64,000 nt of DNA from Mugil cephalus (lineage: Eukaryota > Chordata > Actinopteri > Mugiliformes > Mugilidae): assembly GCF_022458985.1 (NCBI RefSeq), contig NC_061783.1:11190413-11254412 (forward strand). The letters run 5' to 3'. Positions 51,801 through 63,440 of the stretch are shown piece by piece. The position numbers were made by a program, and so were the translations under genes. The notes beneath the pieces were generated by a model. That model had not been told where the DNA came from, ran no database searches, and saw only the letters and a list, made by a program, of their open reading frames with translations. Numbering within the stretch: position 1 is the stretch's first letter; each line of letters opens with the position of its first letter.

Positions 51801-54800
51801 CTTGATTCACAAATACACGTGATCTCATTTCGAAACACAAATATTCTTAAGCATTTTATTTCACGAGCGGCATCACAAACTAACGCTCCCATTTCTTCCC
51901 GGACTTTTTCAAACGCCCCTAAAGGCAGCACTGCGGCTGACTCCTCCCTCGACCTACGGTAAAGCGTCTTTACAACACATGATTCCGTGAATCGAAGGTG
52001 AGGGGTACAAAGACAAATGTGTTTTGCAGTCAGTGATGGTGTCATAGCTTGGGGCTGCACGAGTGCTGCTGGCACTGGGGAGCTACAGTTCATTGAGGAA
52101 ACCATGAATGTCAACACGTACTGTGACATACTGAAGCAGATCCTCTCCCTTCGAAAATTCGACTGCAGGCCAGTATTCCAACATGATAACGACCCAAACA
52201 CACCTCCAGGACGACCACTGCCTTGCTGAAGAAACTCAGGGTAAAGCTGATGGGCTGACCAAGCATGGCTCCAGACCTAAACCCTATTGAGCATCTGAGG
52301 GGCATCTTCAAACAGAAGGTAGAGGAGCACAAGGTCTCTAGCATCCACCAGCTCCATGATGTCATCCTAGAGGAGTGGAAAAGAATTCCAGTGGCAACTT
52401 GTGACGCTCCAGTGAACTCCATGCCCAGGAGAGTTAAGGCAGTCGTGGAAAGTATTGACGCTTTTGACACAATTCGGACCTTTTCACTTAGTGGTGTACT
52501 CACATTTGTTGCTGGCAGTTTAGACATTAATGGCCGTGCGTGGAGTTATTTTGAGACTGTTATACGAGCTGTACACTGACTACTTCACGTTGTATCAAAG
52601 TGTCATATCTTCACTGTAAAAAGATATATTAAAATATTTACAAAAATGTGAGGGATGTACTCGCTTTTGTGAGATACTGTACGTGTGGATGTTTGTGGTT
52701 TATGTTTGAGTTGAGCTCCAGCTTTGTCCTCGCGTTTGTTTTCTCTTCTACCTGAGCCAGGAAATTTGTGGGCAAAGCCGTGAATGGAAACAACAACAGA
52801 GGTTTAACAGTGAAACCGGCAATGAGGGGACTTTACAGATGCGTGTGTATGTGTGTGAAGTCACTGCTGCTCAAATACATTAATCTGTTCTCCAGATCCT
52901 CTGGTTATGATGGAGCTGTGGTTTTGAACTTCATTTTGACCACATTTAACCAAGACCAGCTGTACTAAGCCAGCTAGACACAAATCTTACTGTTTGGACT
53001 GTTCGCCACAAGACCTAGATGATTTTGCCAAAGTGTAGAAGACACGACTGTCATCTGCAGCGGAAATTCACACTAGCCATGTGAATCAAGTGATCTTAAG
53101 CCAGAGTGATATTATAAGGAAGGAAACTACTGTCATAGTACAACCATTCAGACTCATGTCGTCCAACATGAGGGGGGGGGGGTGTGTGTCCAGGGTCCTA
53201 ATGAAGTTTTTAGTCCTGAGTGTCTCTGTTGTTGTGGGGCTTTCCACTCTCACTCCCTGCTCCCTCTCCAGATATGGAGTGTTTGTTTCGTAGGTGCCAA
53301 CTCAGTACTCATGCACGCTACTGTCTTCTCTCAAGCTGGTGATGACTGATCGTGTTACTCTGTTTGATTTATCAGTGTTGACGTTCGGTGAGGCATTTAT
53401 GAAATTATTTAACATTTCAGCGTGTTTGTGTTCGTGTGTGGGCCCACAGGAAGTTCTTATGTCCTCATACGTGAGCTGCCGTCACTTTATTGTGGTTCAC
53501 GTAACCACCAGACCACTGAGGCTCTTTTCCAGTAAGTTCATAATGATAGTTGACTGAGTGTCTGCTGGGCAAACAGTGTCATTATGACTATGTCTTTAAA
53601 TATCCTCAAGTGCCTCTGAAGTTTTTATCCTAGTATTGACAAAATGCCGACAATTCTGTGTTAGCCTACAATACTGGAACTCCTTGATTAATCAGGGGAG
53701 GGCTGTGTCGGGGAAATTTGACATCATTTGTGTGCTTCAAGGGATAATTGGTTTTATTAGTAGCTAATCATCTGATTAGTTTCTTTGTGTTGTGAGTGAA
53801 ATCTCAGAAACAGCGTTGTCATTTCCAAGAAGCCCAGACGATGTTCTCAAATCACCTGTTAAATAACAGCTTTCCTATCGCACCACCAATCAGCCACAGC
53901 CATTTTAATATTGTAGCTCCCTGTTGTGTCGCCGGAGCAGCTCTGTTCCAGGATGTTAGCAGCTGATGCTTGATCACACTGGGGTCTGGGGACAACTTTG
54001 AGGTGTGAGTCAACATTTTATGCTCTGCTCTTCCCCTCCCAGATAATAGTAGCAGTTTTCAGCAGCACAGAACATACGTGACAGCTCACCATTGGCCATA
54101 GTCTTTAGGCAACTTTCACCCAGATACAGGCGACGTGAGGTGATGAACACTCGATGCCGGTTTGGTGTGTCCATACCTTGACATCCACATGAATGCCAGG
54201 AAGTTTCTCATTAGATGATTACACGTTGTGGCTGACAGGTGGACGTCAAAGGAAGGGGTCAGATCTTCATACCTGAAAATAATGAACCAGTTGAATGTTT
54301 CAGATTTTTCTTTATAAATATTTCGAGTATTTTTCTTTCATGGTTGACTAGTTATTAAGACAAGTAATTATTTCTGCTCTGAAGCTCTGTGTAAAGGTGC
54401 TTCATAAAGCTGGTGGTTTCCCTGTCTGTCTGCCACCACCTTTTCAGGCGTCTTTCCTCGCTCCATCCACCGCTCGCTTTCATTTCCTTTCATACTCTTA
54501 TGTCTCGTCTTACTCCCCTTCTCAGCGGGAGCCGGCAGACATCTTCACAGCTACAAATGAATCCCAGACTGGGAGGCACCTGCTGGCCTCCTTCTCTGCC
54601 AGCTGATGCATGGGACCCTGACAATCTGTGAAATAGAGGGATACAGTTATCTTGAGTGTTCAGTGATTGACACTGACCGGCCCCCGTTTCCTGTGCCAGG
54701 CCGCTAAATCAGTTACGCGCCTCATTAAAGGTTTTCAGGATTTTCCGGCAGTCTTGCTGTTTTTCCTGATGGTAGCAATAAAATGCTTTTCATTTGGCAT

Positions 54801-57523
54801 GCTTTGCCTCAGACAGCACTTCTTTCTCTAATTGCATTATTATGTCGTTGCCAGCCCATAATCCCCCCTCACCCAACCCTTCCAGCCTCATGCATCTTCC
54901 AGGGCTGTGTTGATAGCATCTCCCAGCTGTCATGCGTAGAGCCCATATCTTCAGTGTTCATCACCACAACCAAGTGTGCACTTATATGGAGAAGCATGAC
55001 AAGTATGTTAATAAGATTTGCGCAGTGGAAGAGGTCTCTGCGGTGTACAGTTTCTTAGAGCTGACTCATCTGGGAGCTGGGAAGTGAGGAAAACAAAATT
55101 CCCCGAGAATATTTTCTTTTAAAGTGTTTTGTTTCCTGCTAAGTACTCATTCCTTCTTTGGTGAGTACAGTTGCAACAAATTAATTTTCATTTCAATAAA
55201 ATGTCGGTAAATCTGTTGTCAAATAAGGTAATGCATTGGTGACTGTCGGTTTCCTTCACATGAAAGCATGTGAGCAGAGTCCAATGTAATTGAAGCACAT
55301 GTAACAGCAGCAATTTCACTAGAAAGCAATTCATACCCGAACTCTCCCAACCTTAGAATAAACCTGACGACCAGATATCCACTGGAGTAAGAGACTAAAA
55401 TGTCTGGAGAGTTTCTTTTCAGTGTACAACAAAGAAAACGGAACATGTTGCCACTCATTCAAAGAATATTTATATATTAGCAAAGAATATTTGGATGACT
55501 TTCTGAACTGTATGTTCTGTGTGTTTCTGAAAATCTTCAAGGCCCATGAGTCATTATCAGTTCTCTGCGGAGTGACAGTGCAGCGCAGACGGTCTTACAC
55601 GGCTCGATTTCCAGTATTTTCTGACAGGGCTTCTATATAATCTTGACAGTTAAATCCAGTCGCTGATTATTAAATTTGGAGGATCAAGGGACACCGACTC
55701 AGACTGTGGGACGACGGATGAGATCCGCTGTAAACCTCTCTCCACCCTGATACCCATCCAGCCGCATCATCCAGCCATATAATGCACTATTTCACATATG
55801 GCGCGGTAGAAAATGCAAGTGGAGAACGTCAACAAACCGCTGCCGCCAGACGCCACGGCAGAAGCCAGACGTGGGTCAGCTCCAGATTAAAGTCGACCCC
55901 ACCTCCTCCTCTCCGCAAATATCCAGCCCGATTTCCGTCTGCTCCTGTGACACGTGCTGAGGAGCCCAGAGCTAATTTTAGTGGGGCTTAGGCTGCGGCT
56001 TAGTTAAAATGTTTGTACAAGTATCTCATTGTGAGCGTTCCAAAAATGGAGGCAGACCTGATGGTGGGCGGTTGAAATGGTTTGGACACTTTTCCTATAT
56101 TGTTTGAGAGAGACCTCTCTGCCTTTCCGGTTGCATGTTTTCCAATGCACATGACGGGAGGAGATGACTGTGTTTCTAACCTTTGATGGATTTCTTTGCA
56201 CAAATGCATGCTATACAAGGAAGGAACATTGGTTCAAATATATCATTTCCGTCATACCTTATTTTCTTTACCTCATTTTGTTTCCACTGGTCCAAAGTGA
56301 AAACAGGTGTTGTAATGTTAATAAGAGTAGATTGAAATATGTGAATATGTATGCTTAATTTGACACAACCAAAAATGAGAGCCAAGAAGAATCACTTAGC
56401 AGTGACTTATTTATTTGACATTAAAAGCAGCCACAAATTGATTTTACAGCCTACTATAATGGAGGTGTCTGCTCACTGTCTGATCTTTTTTTTCTGGTCC
56501 TTCTTTCTTCCCTAGGCATGCTCCTCTGAAGGCTAGCGGTAAGTCAAGAGAGACCTGCGTATCCTTGAACGGCCTCCCTTTTCGTTTAAAATTCTTGTCC
56601 TAATTTCGTTCTTGCATGTTTTCATCAGTGAATGTACTAGTCACAGAGCAGAATGCATTAGTGAGTGGGACCTTGTCACTGGCTTGTCAAGGTTGATCAA
56701 ATTCACTAAACCCTCAGCCAAACACTCGGGGTCAGACAGCTGTCTGTTGCAGACTGCCTGGTGGGATCACACACACACGCTCACACTGACTATTAGAGCC
56801 ATGCCAGCACAAACCACATCAGTAGGTAGCGGGGCCATTTAGGAAGGCAGTTCAGACTTCTCTCCTCAAACAGAGCAAGGATTGTTTCCTAAGAAAGTAA
56901 CATTGTGTTTGTTTGGAGAACTTAATTGCTTTCCTTCAGAAACTCATAATTCCCCAATAATGTTGAGATATGAAGAGAATTAACAGCCTGCTGCAAATGT
57001 TTTAGGGTAATTTATTATATCTGAAATGTAGTTATTTTTCCTGTAGATATAGAACTATGAGAAGCTGCAGAAAATAATTCTGTTGCTGGTAAATGGTGAC
57101 CACAACAACGCAACATATATTTTTCATCTATCTGTCTGTCTCTATCTTTCTATCTTATCTTATGCTAGTATAATTTTGTCGTTTGCCAACTAACTTCACT
57201 CACTATACTTCAACCACTCTGGTAGTATTTTATTCAAATGCAATATGCATGACACCTGACTGTTTGCTGGTACATTTTAAATAATCTATGTCTCTTTTTC
57301 AATTCCAGTGAAACCAACATTCTCCAGTTGGTTGCAGAACACCTCAGTGTGTCTGTACTGTTGCCAGTGGCTGCAGCCCGACAATCACCATATACGGCTG
57401 TGGCCCAAGAAACGTCCATCAGTGCGGGTGCAGAGTGTCCTGCTGAGGAAGGCCAGAGGCAAACGGCTCAGCCTGGCGCAGAGGAATCTCCTGCACCGCT
57501 TCCAAAAGTCCTCCTCAGTACTG
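48502..57523 (+). CDS. C18orf21: C18orf21 orthologue (UPF0711 family), 5' part, three exons, continues beyond the window
   Basis: The first 112 codons come from exons 48502-48599, 56516-56538 and 57309-57523, which join in frame (phase 2, then 1, then 0). The product matches human C18orf21 in CPELSRFLL (human CPGQARYLL), a zinc-type CLYCCQ (human CPYCFQ), HHIRLWPK (human SRVRLKPK) and a lysine/arginine-rich stretch ending FQKSSSVL (human FKDSKSVL). In the human protein a second Cys pair follows directly; here it must lie in the next exon, which I could not find before 64000. The family looks like Rpp21/Snm1, and I recall recent reports placing C18orf21 in RNase MRP. The start may be 48502 (MKMEP) or 48508 (MEPTEE). 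The introns are about 7.9 and 0.77 kb. Confidence 0.85.
48785..48858 (+). repeat. TG/TATATG/TA compound microsatellite
   Basis: A TG run (48785-48810) is followed by TATATGTG repeats and a TA run (48839-48858). Confidence 0.95.
49238..50060. repeat. Copy A of a duplicated segment
   Basis: It aligns by eye along almost its whole length with 62530-63440, with small insertions and deletions. Shared phrases include CTACTGAAACTGATTCTGTC, AATTTGGATCTATCACTAAG and CATTTAACCCTGACAAACAT. The last part (from about 49797) is a separate Tc1-like relic carried in both copies. Confidence 0.85.
49797..50060. mobile_element. Internally deleted Tc1-like relic A
   Basis: It begins ACCAGGCATAACATTATGAC, a well-known end of a fish Tc1/mariner-type repeat, and finishes near CCCGTCAGTGGTTTTAAT, like the other end. 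Almost all of the interior is missing and it cannot encode a transposase. Confidence 0.6.
51323..52500 (+). pseudogene. Tc1-type transposase pseudogene
   Basis: Homology runs from the N-terminal DNA-binding part to the C-terminal end near 52470 (MPRRVKAVVES). It is broken by an early stop, a catalytic-region deletion, a nested insertion and several frameshifts. In the intact family this is a DDE/D recombinase that cuts and pastes the element at TA sites. Confidence 0.9.
51776..51995. mobile_element. Element nested inside the Tc1-like transposon
   Basis: About 220 bp interrupt the transposase between the part ending TTCAGATGGTGTCAA and the part resuming GGTGAGGGGTACAAAGAC. It starts CTAGGGCTGCACGATAAATC, a phrase frequent at the ends of fish hAT-like repeats. 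It has no coding capacity. The class is inferred. Confidence 0.6.
54178..54200. repeat. Short Tc1-relic fragment
   Basis: TTGACATCCACATGAATGCC here resembles a piece of relic B near 63345-63365 (AACATCCACAGGAATGCCAG). It is very short and may be a leftover of the same element family. Confidence 0.35.
56516..56538 (+). CDS. C18orf21: C18orf21 coding exon 2, a 23-nt micro-exon
   Basis: The acceptor is TTCTTTCTTCCCTAG and the donor GTAAGT. The 23 nt complete a Leu codon and add HAPLKAS plus one base. The joined reading LLHAPLKASVKPTF fits the human segment LLWAYTSSHDDKSTF. Automated gene finders would easily miss it. Confidence 0.78.
56539..57308 (+). other. C18orf21 intron 2
   Basis: A 770-bp intron between two good splice sites. 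It includes a degenerate TCTG/TATC patch near 57125-57165. I see no other element. Confidence 0.75.
57309..57523 (+). CDS. C18orf21: C18orf21 coding exon 3
   Basis: This 215-nt exon encodes VKPTFSSWLQNTSVCLYCCQ, then WLQPDNHHIRLWPKKRPSVR and ends LHRFQKSSSVL. The acceptor is CAATTCCAG and the donor GTGAGG, in phase 0. It contains the first Cys pair of the putative zinc site. Confidence 0.85.
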
Positions 57524-59479
57524 GTGAGGGGACAGAACACTACAACACGCTTGTATTGTACTGCACTGCAGCATGTTGCAGGAAAACATCAGAGGCACGA
57601 GGCAAAGCAAGCATCTTTGAACAATAAGGCAGCTACACAGAGCGCTTGACATGAAACAGTAACGTGCTGGAGGAGCAGAAATCAAAGAAACACGAGGCAT
57701 TATGAAAAGACACACAAAGCAATTTGAAAGGGCTTTAAATGAAAAAATAAAACGGAGGTAAAGATGAAACGTGACAATTCCGATTACAGTGTAGTGCAGG
57801 GTTTGCCTGGCATAGCCTCACACAGAATATGATTCTGTTAACACATTGGATTTCATTATAAGGCGTTTCAGCCTTAGATATCTCTGCACACTACTGGATA
57901 GTCCTACAACCAATCAGAACCATTTCATTTTGTACATAATCGTCAGCGGTCAGATGGTGTATGTGACTGTCTCACTATCACTCTTCTACAACGCCAAATA
58001 AAGCCCTGTCCAAACGAACTTTGCCAGGGCACAATCAGTTCCTAACGTCATGACCCCAAACCAGGGGATGTCATGTAGCCTACACGTCTAAGCTAATACT
58101 GTCAAGTATAAGGCATGAATAAATGTACCTACCTAAGGTAGGAGTTATAAGATTTTATAGGAAGTAAGTATATTGGTATTTACATGTAGTACCTCATATA
58201 CCTCAACAAGCACTACATTGTCTCCCAATGTATCGTTCCCTTCCATTGTTGCTATTTAGATTGATGAATTCATTAGTATTCATTCCACAGAAAGTGTCTG
58301 GTGTCATTATGGTGCTCCACTCATCTCTACCACCTTCACAGTGGTCCCATTAGGCCTAACTGTAAGAGAACTAATGTTGCTAGACAGGGCTTTGTGAACA
58401 CTCCCCCTGTTTTGTCCCGTGGCCTCCTAAACTCCTTTTGTCTGTCCCGTTAATGGGTGGCACCAAGTAGGGCCTAAATGGAAAGTGTATTTGGCCAGCG
58501 TCCACCACTCTGGTGATGAACTGGTGGTGGAGCATGTAATGATTGTGTCGTTAGCCCGCGCATCACAGAGCAGTGGTAGAAGAGAACCACTGAAGAGCCC
58601 CTGTGGTGAGTTGACATCTACCTAATGAAGAGCAGCTTTAGTGGAAATACTGCTGCCTCATTAACATGGTTTTGGCCTCATTTAGTATGCAGGTGTTCAC
58701 CACACAAGATGCTCTGAATCCACTTTCCTTTATATGTATGTTGACTCTGAGGACACAGTTGTAGACAGAGATTCAGAGAGGAAGCAGGAGTTAGAAAGGC
58801 AGCGACATGATTAAACGCAGCATGAAACAGAAACTGATAAAAGCAAGAGGGAGAGAGGCAGATAGATAAGAGAGGTGAACACCACAAGTCAAATGATAGA
58901 CTGCAAAAGAAAATGTTGTGATCTTGTGTGATAATTATGTCTGCAGTAATAGCTGTGTTTGCCTGTTCTACTTTTATGAACTGCTGTGAAGGTCAGAGTC
59001 TGAGTCTGAAAGAAATGATAAATTACCTTCGCTCGACAACAATAAGCGCTTCAGTAGCAAGCTGTATCTTTTGTTGTTAAATGAAAATGTGTTCCCATCA
59101 CTGATGAAGTTGTGCCTGTTGGTGTTTTGCTCCTGGCAGTGTCCATGTCTTGGTCGGGGTTGGGATTTGACATCATCCCATCCAGAGGACATTGCTAACA
59201 AACAATGTTGTCTTTGGGAGCCTGATATGTAATTCAGTTTACTTGCATGCAACTGAGAAAATCTAATAACTGATGGGAACATCCTCCTCCACACTAGGTG
59301 GCGATATGTGTCTTGCCAGCGGGTTAATACCATTTTAATAAGGTTCACCTATTAGGTCATATAATAAACAAGATTTGTTCATGCGGCAGACTTAATCTTG
59401 TAGGTAATGTGTGCACTACTTATGGTGCAGACTCTGTTTACCTTCTTCTTCTCTGACCGTCTTTCTTGGATGTTTTGTT

Positions 59480-60015
59480 TCTGGGGTCATATGCCAGTAT
59501 GAGCAGTCCGATTTTTGAAATGGGACAGTTCATATTAATGAATGTTTACACGCTAATACGAGACATTATAGCCATACAGCTAATTTCCATCTCGAGTCTG
59601 ATTAAGCGTATACATGTCTTAGAAAATCGATTTGGGCGTCTTAATTGGATAAGGAGAAGTCCGATTTTAGTCGGAGTAGCATGTTTACATGCACTTAAGT
59701 TGTCCAGTTAAAGTCGGATTAAGGCAATAATTCTTTTTTTTTTTATTTTTTTTTTTTTTTTCTCATGTGCTTGTAAACGTACTGATTGTTGGATTGGAAG
59801 CACTTCATGGTTGGAAATATGGACTAGAGCCTCATCCCCATTATCATAGTAGCAAACTGTGGGAGCTGCTTGGAAATTGTTATAATAATAAGTGAAATAA
59901 ATAGACATGTGCAGGTTCCTGAAAATAAATTTAGCCATAGTACAACTTTAACTTTCCATTGTTTCTGATTAAGTAAACCAACTGAACCCTGAACTTCATG
60001 CACGTAAACTTGTGT
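59480..60015. mobile_element. Probable MITE-like repeat
   Basis: The left part has CAGTCCGATTTTTGAAATG and ACATGTTTACATGCACTTAAG followed by TCCAGTTAAAGTCGGATTAA. The right part has TCATGCACGTAAACTTGTGTG, roughly the reverse complement. Such GTTTACATGCAC palindromic repeats are common in fish. The limits are approximate and it has no coding capacity. Confidence 0.45.
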
Positions 60016-62529
60016 GCATCCCTTAACCGGTCGCCCATAGTCAAACATATCTCTGTTGTGTGTGGGACGTCTCTATTGTCTGCGCACCTCTTCTTTTTTC
60101 CCCTCCTTCGTCAACAGTCATCACGATGGTAGAATGTTGATGTTTGTTTATCACGTGACTTCCTAGTAAACCAATACTCTCACAGCTTGTCCTCCCGAGT
60201 ATTTTTGCACTCTGTTTTCATGGTCGCGGGCCTATCGTGCGCTAGAGATCTAAGAAGCAAAAAGTCAGGCGTGTCGTGTTTGCAAGCTGACATACACCTG
60301 TGCTCAGGAGACGGGTGATAGCGAGGCGATACCTTTAGAATGCAGATTAGTGAGGTGGCAAAGATAAGAGTAATGTGGAATGTTTTCCTTTCTTTGCCTC
60401 CTCGGCTCCATGCTGTTAAACAAGCACAGGCAGCCCCCAAGGGAGCTCAGTATGAGCGCCTGAATAAAGAGATTGGCATCGACTCATGTTCCCTTTGAAG
60501 ATAGAAACTCGGAGCCTTAGTTAGAATAGTTGGAATATCACAATGTGTGTTTGTTTTTTGTTTTTTTTCGCTCTTGCACAAGTTGTTGCTCTTCTATTTT
60601 TGAAATGCATTAAAAGCACTGTCCACAGATCTTGGATGCAGTATCGAGATAAAGTGCCACAGTGACCACAAAGCCTTAATTTGATTTCTGTTAGTGTTTC
60701 GTCATTTTATTGTTTTATTTCAGCGTGCCACAGTCGAGTGTTATGACTATACACACAGTACTCGGCTCTTGTTACTGTCAGTCACGTGCCACTCACAGGA
60801 AGAAGCAGAGGCTCTATCTGCTACCCAAACACACTGTTGTATAAATCTAGAGTCACATTTGTGAGTGTTGGTGTACACCCCGAGACAAACCTTTAATTAA
60901 ACTTAGATTTGAGTATTTGCACATCAAGATACGCATGTTTTTTGTGTTATCAGTGTTCTTGTGGGTGTCAAAACAGTTGCCGGATCTTTCATTCATAAAA
61001 ACGTTCCAAGTTATTTTGGTCTCTAAATAATAGAATAGTTACATACATACTACACATTACTCTGATTTGTGATCCTTTATAATATAGTGTATTTACCGTG
61101 AATTTATGTTTTAAACTAGTTAAATTGTAGGCATAAAAACATCAGACAGAAATATTTGGCTGGCAGACACAGTCACACACGAGTCGTTTGTAGTATTTAT
61201 ACCCCGGGGTGTAAATCCCCTTCATTTCACACCATATTGCCCCCCCTTTAGGATGTGTGTATGTGCCGCCCTTGGGGCGAATGCCAGTTCATGACAGTCC
61301 TCCCTGAGCTCTGTGAAGTTGTCTCTTATAGCTGTTATAAATCAGGTATGTTTATGCATGCTGGGCAGGTTATCTAGCAGTGGAAATGGAAATATGTTTG
61401 ATTGCAGTCCCAGAGGGGAGACAGAGACCCTAAATGGAGTAAATAACAGCGTTTCCCTCTCCTCCGTCTGCATTCTCCTTCTCTGCCCCGTTTGAGTACA
61501 GATGTTTACTTCCCAGCAGAGTTGTGTTTTGTTTTAGTTTTTGCCAGGAAAAGGTAGTCTGCTCAGTTTATTCCTCTGACTGTAAACAGTCACGTTTTTT
61601 CATGTTTCAAATATGCATATTCAGAAAACGACTCCTGTTTTCAGGATAAAAAGACACAGCGGTATGAACTAGACAGAAAACCTAAGTGACAGACCATAAG
61701 TGGTTTAACAATCCTTTTTTCTCCCACAAGAGTCATTTTTCTGACATGAGTCCAATCGCTCTCTGTAATTTATGTCTCCACTTGTTTTTGACCTCACTGA
61801 CCACCTCTCATCCTGCCCCTCTGTTTTTCCGTCAGCTCTCCACTTTCGTCTCTTTCCGTTCTCTTGGTTTTCACCACCTCAACTCATCATCTCACCCCCT
61901 TACCCCCACACATTATCCTCATCTTTATCTCCTTCCACTCTGGGCCAGCCCTTCCTCCCGCATCCCTCTTTCATATTTATCTGCACTGGAGAATGTGCCT
62001 CTTTCGGGGATGACAGGAAACAGGAGGGAGCGATGTCTGGCTCGTGCTTCGCTTGTTTTCGCTCATGGAAAAGGAAAAGCCCCACTGGGTGTTTTGACAC
62101 TTTGAGGGAGGGTGGCGAGTGACGGGATGACAGGAAGGGGGACGTGCTGGGATATATGGATCTTTAGATGCAAACGGACGAGACAGCAGGAAATGGAACC
62201 ACTTGTTCTAGTGTCACGCGTGGAGTGATTTAAGCGAAACATTTTAAGCATGTTAACGGGCACATGTGCTGTAAGATTGGTCATGGCGAATCAGTTCCAG
62301 TTCACGTGACTTCCTCGGGGAACCCTGAAGCTTATACACATGAGAAAACAACAATATCTACACTGGATGCCACAGCATGACAGCATGTCATCTCTCAGTT
62401 ATCCTCTCTGTCTAAATTCATTGTGTCTTAGCGCTGCTATTAAAAGTCTACTCTGGAAGTTGGCAATCCCCTTTTGTAGGTTTCTCTCTAAGATATCATG
62501 GGCTGTAAAGCTCATGGATCCTCATTCAC

Positions 62530-63440
62530 CACCGTTTACAGGGTATCACTACTGAAACTGATTCTGTCACCACGTGCACACATTAATAGCATTCACTGCA
62601 TATCTGTTATTAATACGCACGTCTCTTATAAATATCAGGGAAGAGCTCTAAATTTGGATCTATCACTAAGCTAAGCTTTTTATTTTATTCCCCAGCTCCT
62701 GAACACCACCAGTGCTTAGACAGAGCCATGCTGTTCAAGTGTTTGAACTCAAGTGGAGACATTTAACCCTGACAAACATTTATGTTTTGCACCACATAAG
62801 AGATTCCTTTGGTCTGTCTGCTCATACTTAAAATAGAATGAGAAGGTCTTTGAATGCAGTCAACAAGAAACTATTGTGTTTTTTGATGTTAAAAAGGCAA
62901 AACGCTCCGGAATATAAACATTGTCACCTTTTTACAGCTTTCTTAAACCAAGCCGAGATGGCATGCTTTGAAAAAAAACGGTCATGACTGGTTTTATTAC
63001 ATAGAAAATGATTTTTAGAATCCTTTGTGTTCATATATCATTATTTCATTGTATACACTGACCAGGCACAACTTTATGACCACCCTCTGAGGGTGTCCTG
63101 TGTTAGTGGGGACCTTTGGGTCCTATGATTTGAGGGGAGGGGCCTCTGTGGATCATCACACAGATACTTGATCAGTTTGGGATTTAGGGAATTTGGAGGC
63201 CAGGTCAACACCTTGTGCTGTTTTTTGAGTTGTTCCTAAACTGTGTTTGTGTCTCTGTGTCAGGCTGCATCCTGCTGGGGATGGCTGCTGCCATCAAGGA
63301 GCGTAATTGTGTCTGGTCTGGTCTAGGTGGGTGTTATATGTCTAAGTAACATCCACAGGAATGCCAGGTCCAGAGGTTTCCCAGCAAAACATTGTATTGT
63401 CACAAGGTCAATATTAATAATTTCTCCTGTCAGTTAGTGT
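62530..63440. repeat. Copy B of the duplicated segment
   Basis: It parallels 49238-50060 in the same orientation, 13.3 kb away, over both the unique-looking part (62530-63055) and the Tc1-like relic (63056-63440). The relic part here is longer than in copy A. Confidence 0.85.
63056..63440. mobile_element. Internally deleted Tc1-like relic B
   Basis: It begins CACTGACCAGGCACAACTTT and retains GGGAATTTGGAGGCCAGGTC and AACATCCACAGGAATGCCAG from the interior of the known repeat, ending near CTCCTGTCAGTTAGTG. It is non-coding and more complete than relic A. Confidence 0.6.

Larger units (their letters stand above)
51092..52679 (+). mobile_element. Tc1-like DNA transposon, inactive
   Basis: The terminal inverted repeats begin CAGTATCTCACAAAAG on the left and on the complement of the right end, flanked by TA on both sides (51090-51091 and 52680-52681). 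A transposase frame starts at 51323, hits a stop after 12 codons, then continues with VHKDGLGYKEIVNTLKL, TQNRPRHGRPKKLSARAEGH and RPVSAQTARRVLHQINLHG, the paired helix-turn-helix region. The stretch around the first catalytic Asp is deleted near 51738, a second element interrupts it at about 51776-51995, and later parts (SYLGAARV-like, HLQTEG-like) are frame-shifted. It is dead, and sits in C18orf21 intron 1. Confidence 0.93.
48600..56515 (+). other. C18orf21 intron 1 and its contents
   Basis: This 7.9-kb intron contains TG and TA microsatellites (48785-48858), a repeat tail near 48932, copy A of a local duplication (49238-50060), a Tc1-like transposon (51092-52679) and a small Tc1-relic fragment at about 54178-54200. 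No other coding exon was recognised. Confidence 0.7.
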
